Made by a program: the position numbers and the translations under genes. Shown piece after piece: positions 5,745-5,921 of a stretch of DNA of 5,921 nt (position 1 is the stretch's first letter; the number at the start of each line of letters is the position of its first letter). The notes below the pieces were generated by a model, which had not been told where the DNA came from, made no database searches, and saw only the letters and a list, made by a program, of their open reading frames with translations. This DNA comes from an uncultured Caulobacteraceae bacterium (GTDB taxonomy: Bacteria; Pseudomonadota; Alphaproteobacteria; Caulobacterales; Caulobacteraceae): contig CAMLRH010000173.1 in assembly GCA_946482375.1 (NCBI GenBank), positions 1 through 5,921 of the forward strand. Direction: 5' to 3'.

Positions 5745-5921
5745 TTATTGGACCATCTGTCCGTTAACGCGGGTCAGCTGACCCATGAGCTCTTCCTTGC
5801 GGCTGGCCATCTGCATGCCCAGCGCTTCCATATCCATCTCGGTCTTTCGGGTGGCGGGGAAGTATTCCTTCTCCTCCTCCTCGACGTGGTGCTCGATCAT
5901 TTCCGACAGCACCTTGACCTT
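5745..5921 (-). CDS. Hemerythrin/HHE-domain protein, C-terminal part (5' end outside window)
   Basis: Only the last 58 residues are present, read on the minus strand from the window edge to TAA at 5745-5747. They begin KVKVLSEMIEHHVEEEEKEYF and continue FPATRKTEMDMEALGMQMASR, ending in VNGQMVQ. The IEHHVEEEEKEYFP stretch matches the last metal-binding helix of hemerythrin-like HHE proteins (His followed four or five residues later by Glu), which bind a di-iron centre and are linked to oxygen, nitric oxide or iron handling. The upstream helices with the other ligands lie outside the window, so an intact metal site cannot be confirmed. The C-terminal Glu/Lys/Met-rich helix is usual for bacterial single-domain members of roughly 150-190 residues. 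It sits 18 bases upstream of pncC in the same direction. Confidence 0.82.
   Translation of the reverse strand, partial: KVKVLSEMIEHHVEEEEKEYFPATRKTEMDMEALGMQMASRKEELMGQLTRVNGQMVQ

Overview
The window is very GC-rich, with strong third-position G/C codons, CC-rich extragenic palindromes and no AT-rich islands. Gene content (periplasmic quinohemoprotein dehydrogenase, TonB-dependent receptor, stand-alone CinA-C amidohydrolase, hemerythrin-like protein) and protein style suggest an aerobic alphaproteobacterium, most like the Caulobacterales (Brevundimonas/Phenylobacterium/Caulobacter). That placement is inference from style, not a database match.

Layout. Positions 1-912 (+) hold the 3' part of a membrane acyltransferase (acyltransferase-3 family) whose 5' end is outside the window. 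A pair of inverted GC-rich repeat copies (852-917 and 948-1008) straddles its end, and the first copy supplies its last 19 codons and its stop. Positions 1086-3206 (+) encode a full-length PQQ-dependent alcohol dehydrogenase with a C-terminal cytochrome c domain and a lipoprotein signal peptide. Nine bases later, in the same reading frame, 3216-5105 (+) encodes a TonB-dependent outer-membrane receptor that is complete from TonB box to last strand but has no visible signal peptide. A two-hairpin inverted repeat (5112-5206) fills the gap to the convergent minus-strand genes: a PncC/CinA-C protein (5208-5726, GTG start) and, upstream of it in the same direction, the C-terminal 58 codons of a hemerythrin/HHE protein (5745-5921, running off the window).

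How the genes may work together. The dehydrogenase oxidises an alcohol or aldehyde in the periplasm and passes electrons from PQQ to its own heme c and on to the respiratory chain. The tightly linked receptor could bring in its substrate or the PQQ cofactor itself; E. coli PqqU/YncD is a known TonB-dependent PQQ receptor. This pairing is the most system-like feature here, but it is a hypothesis. The pncC-hemerythrin pair looks like a separate small operon for NAD by-product recycling and iron/oxygen-related functions. No RNA gene, CRISPR array, transposase or phage gene is visible.
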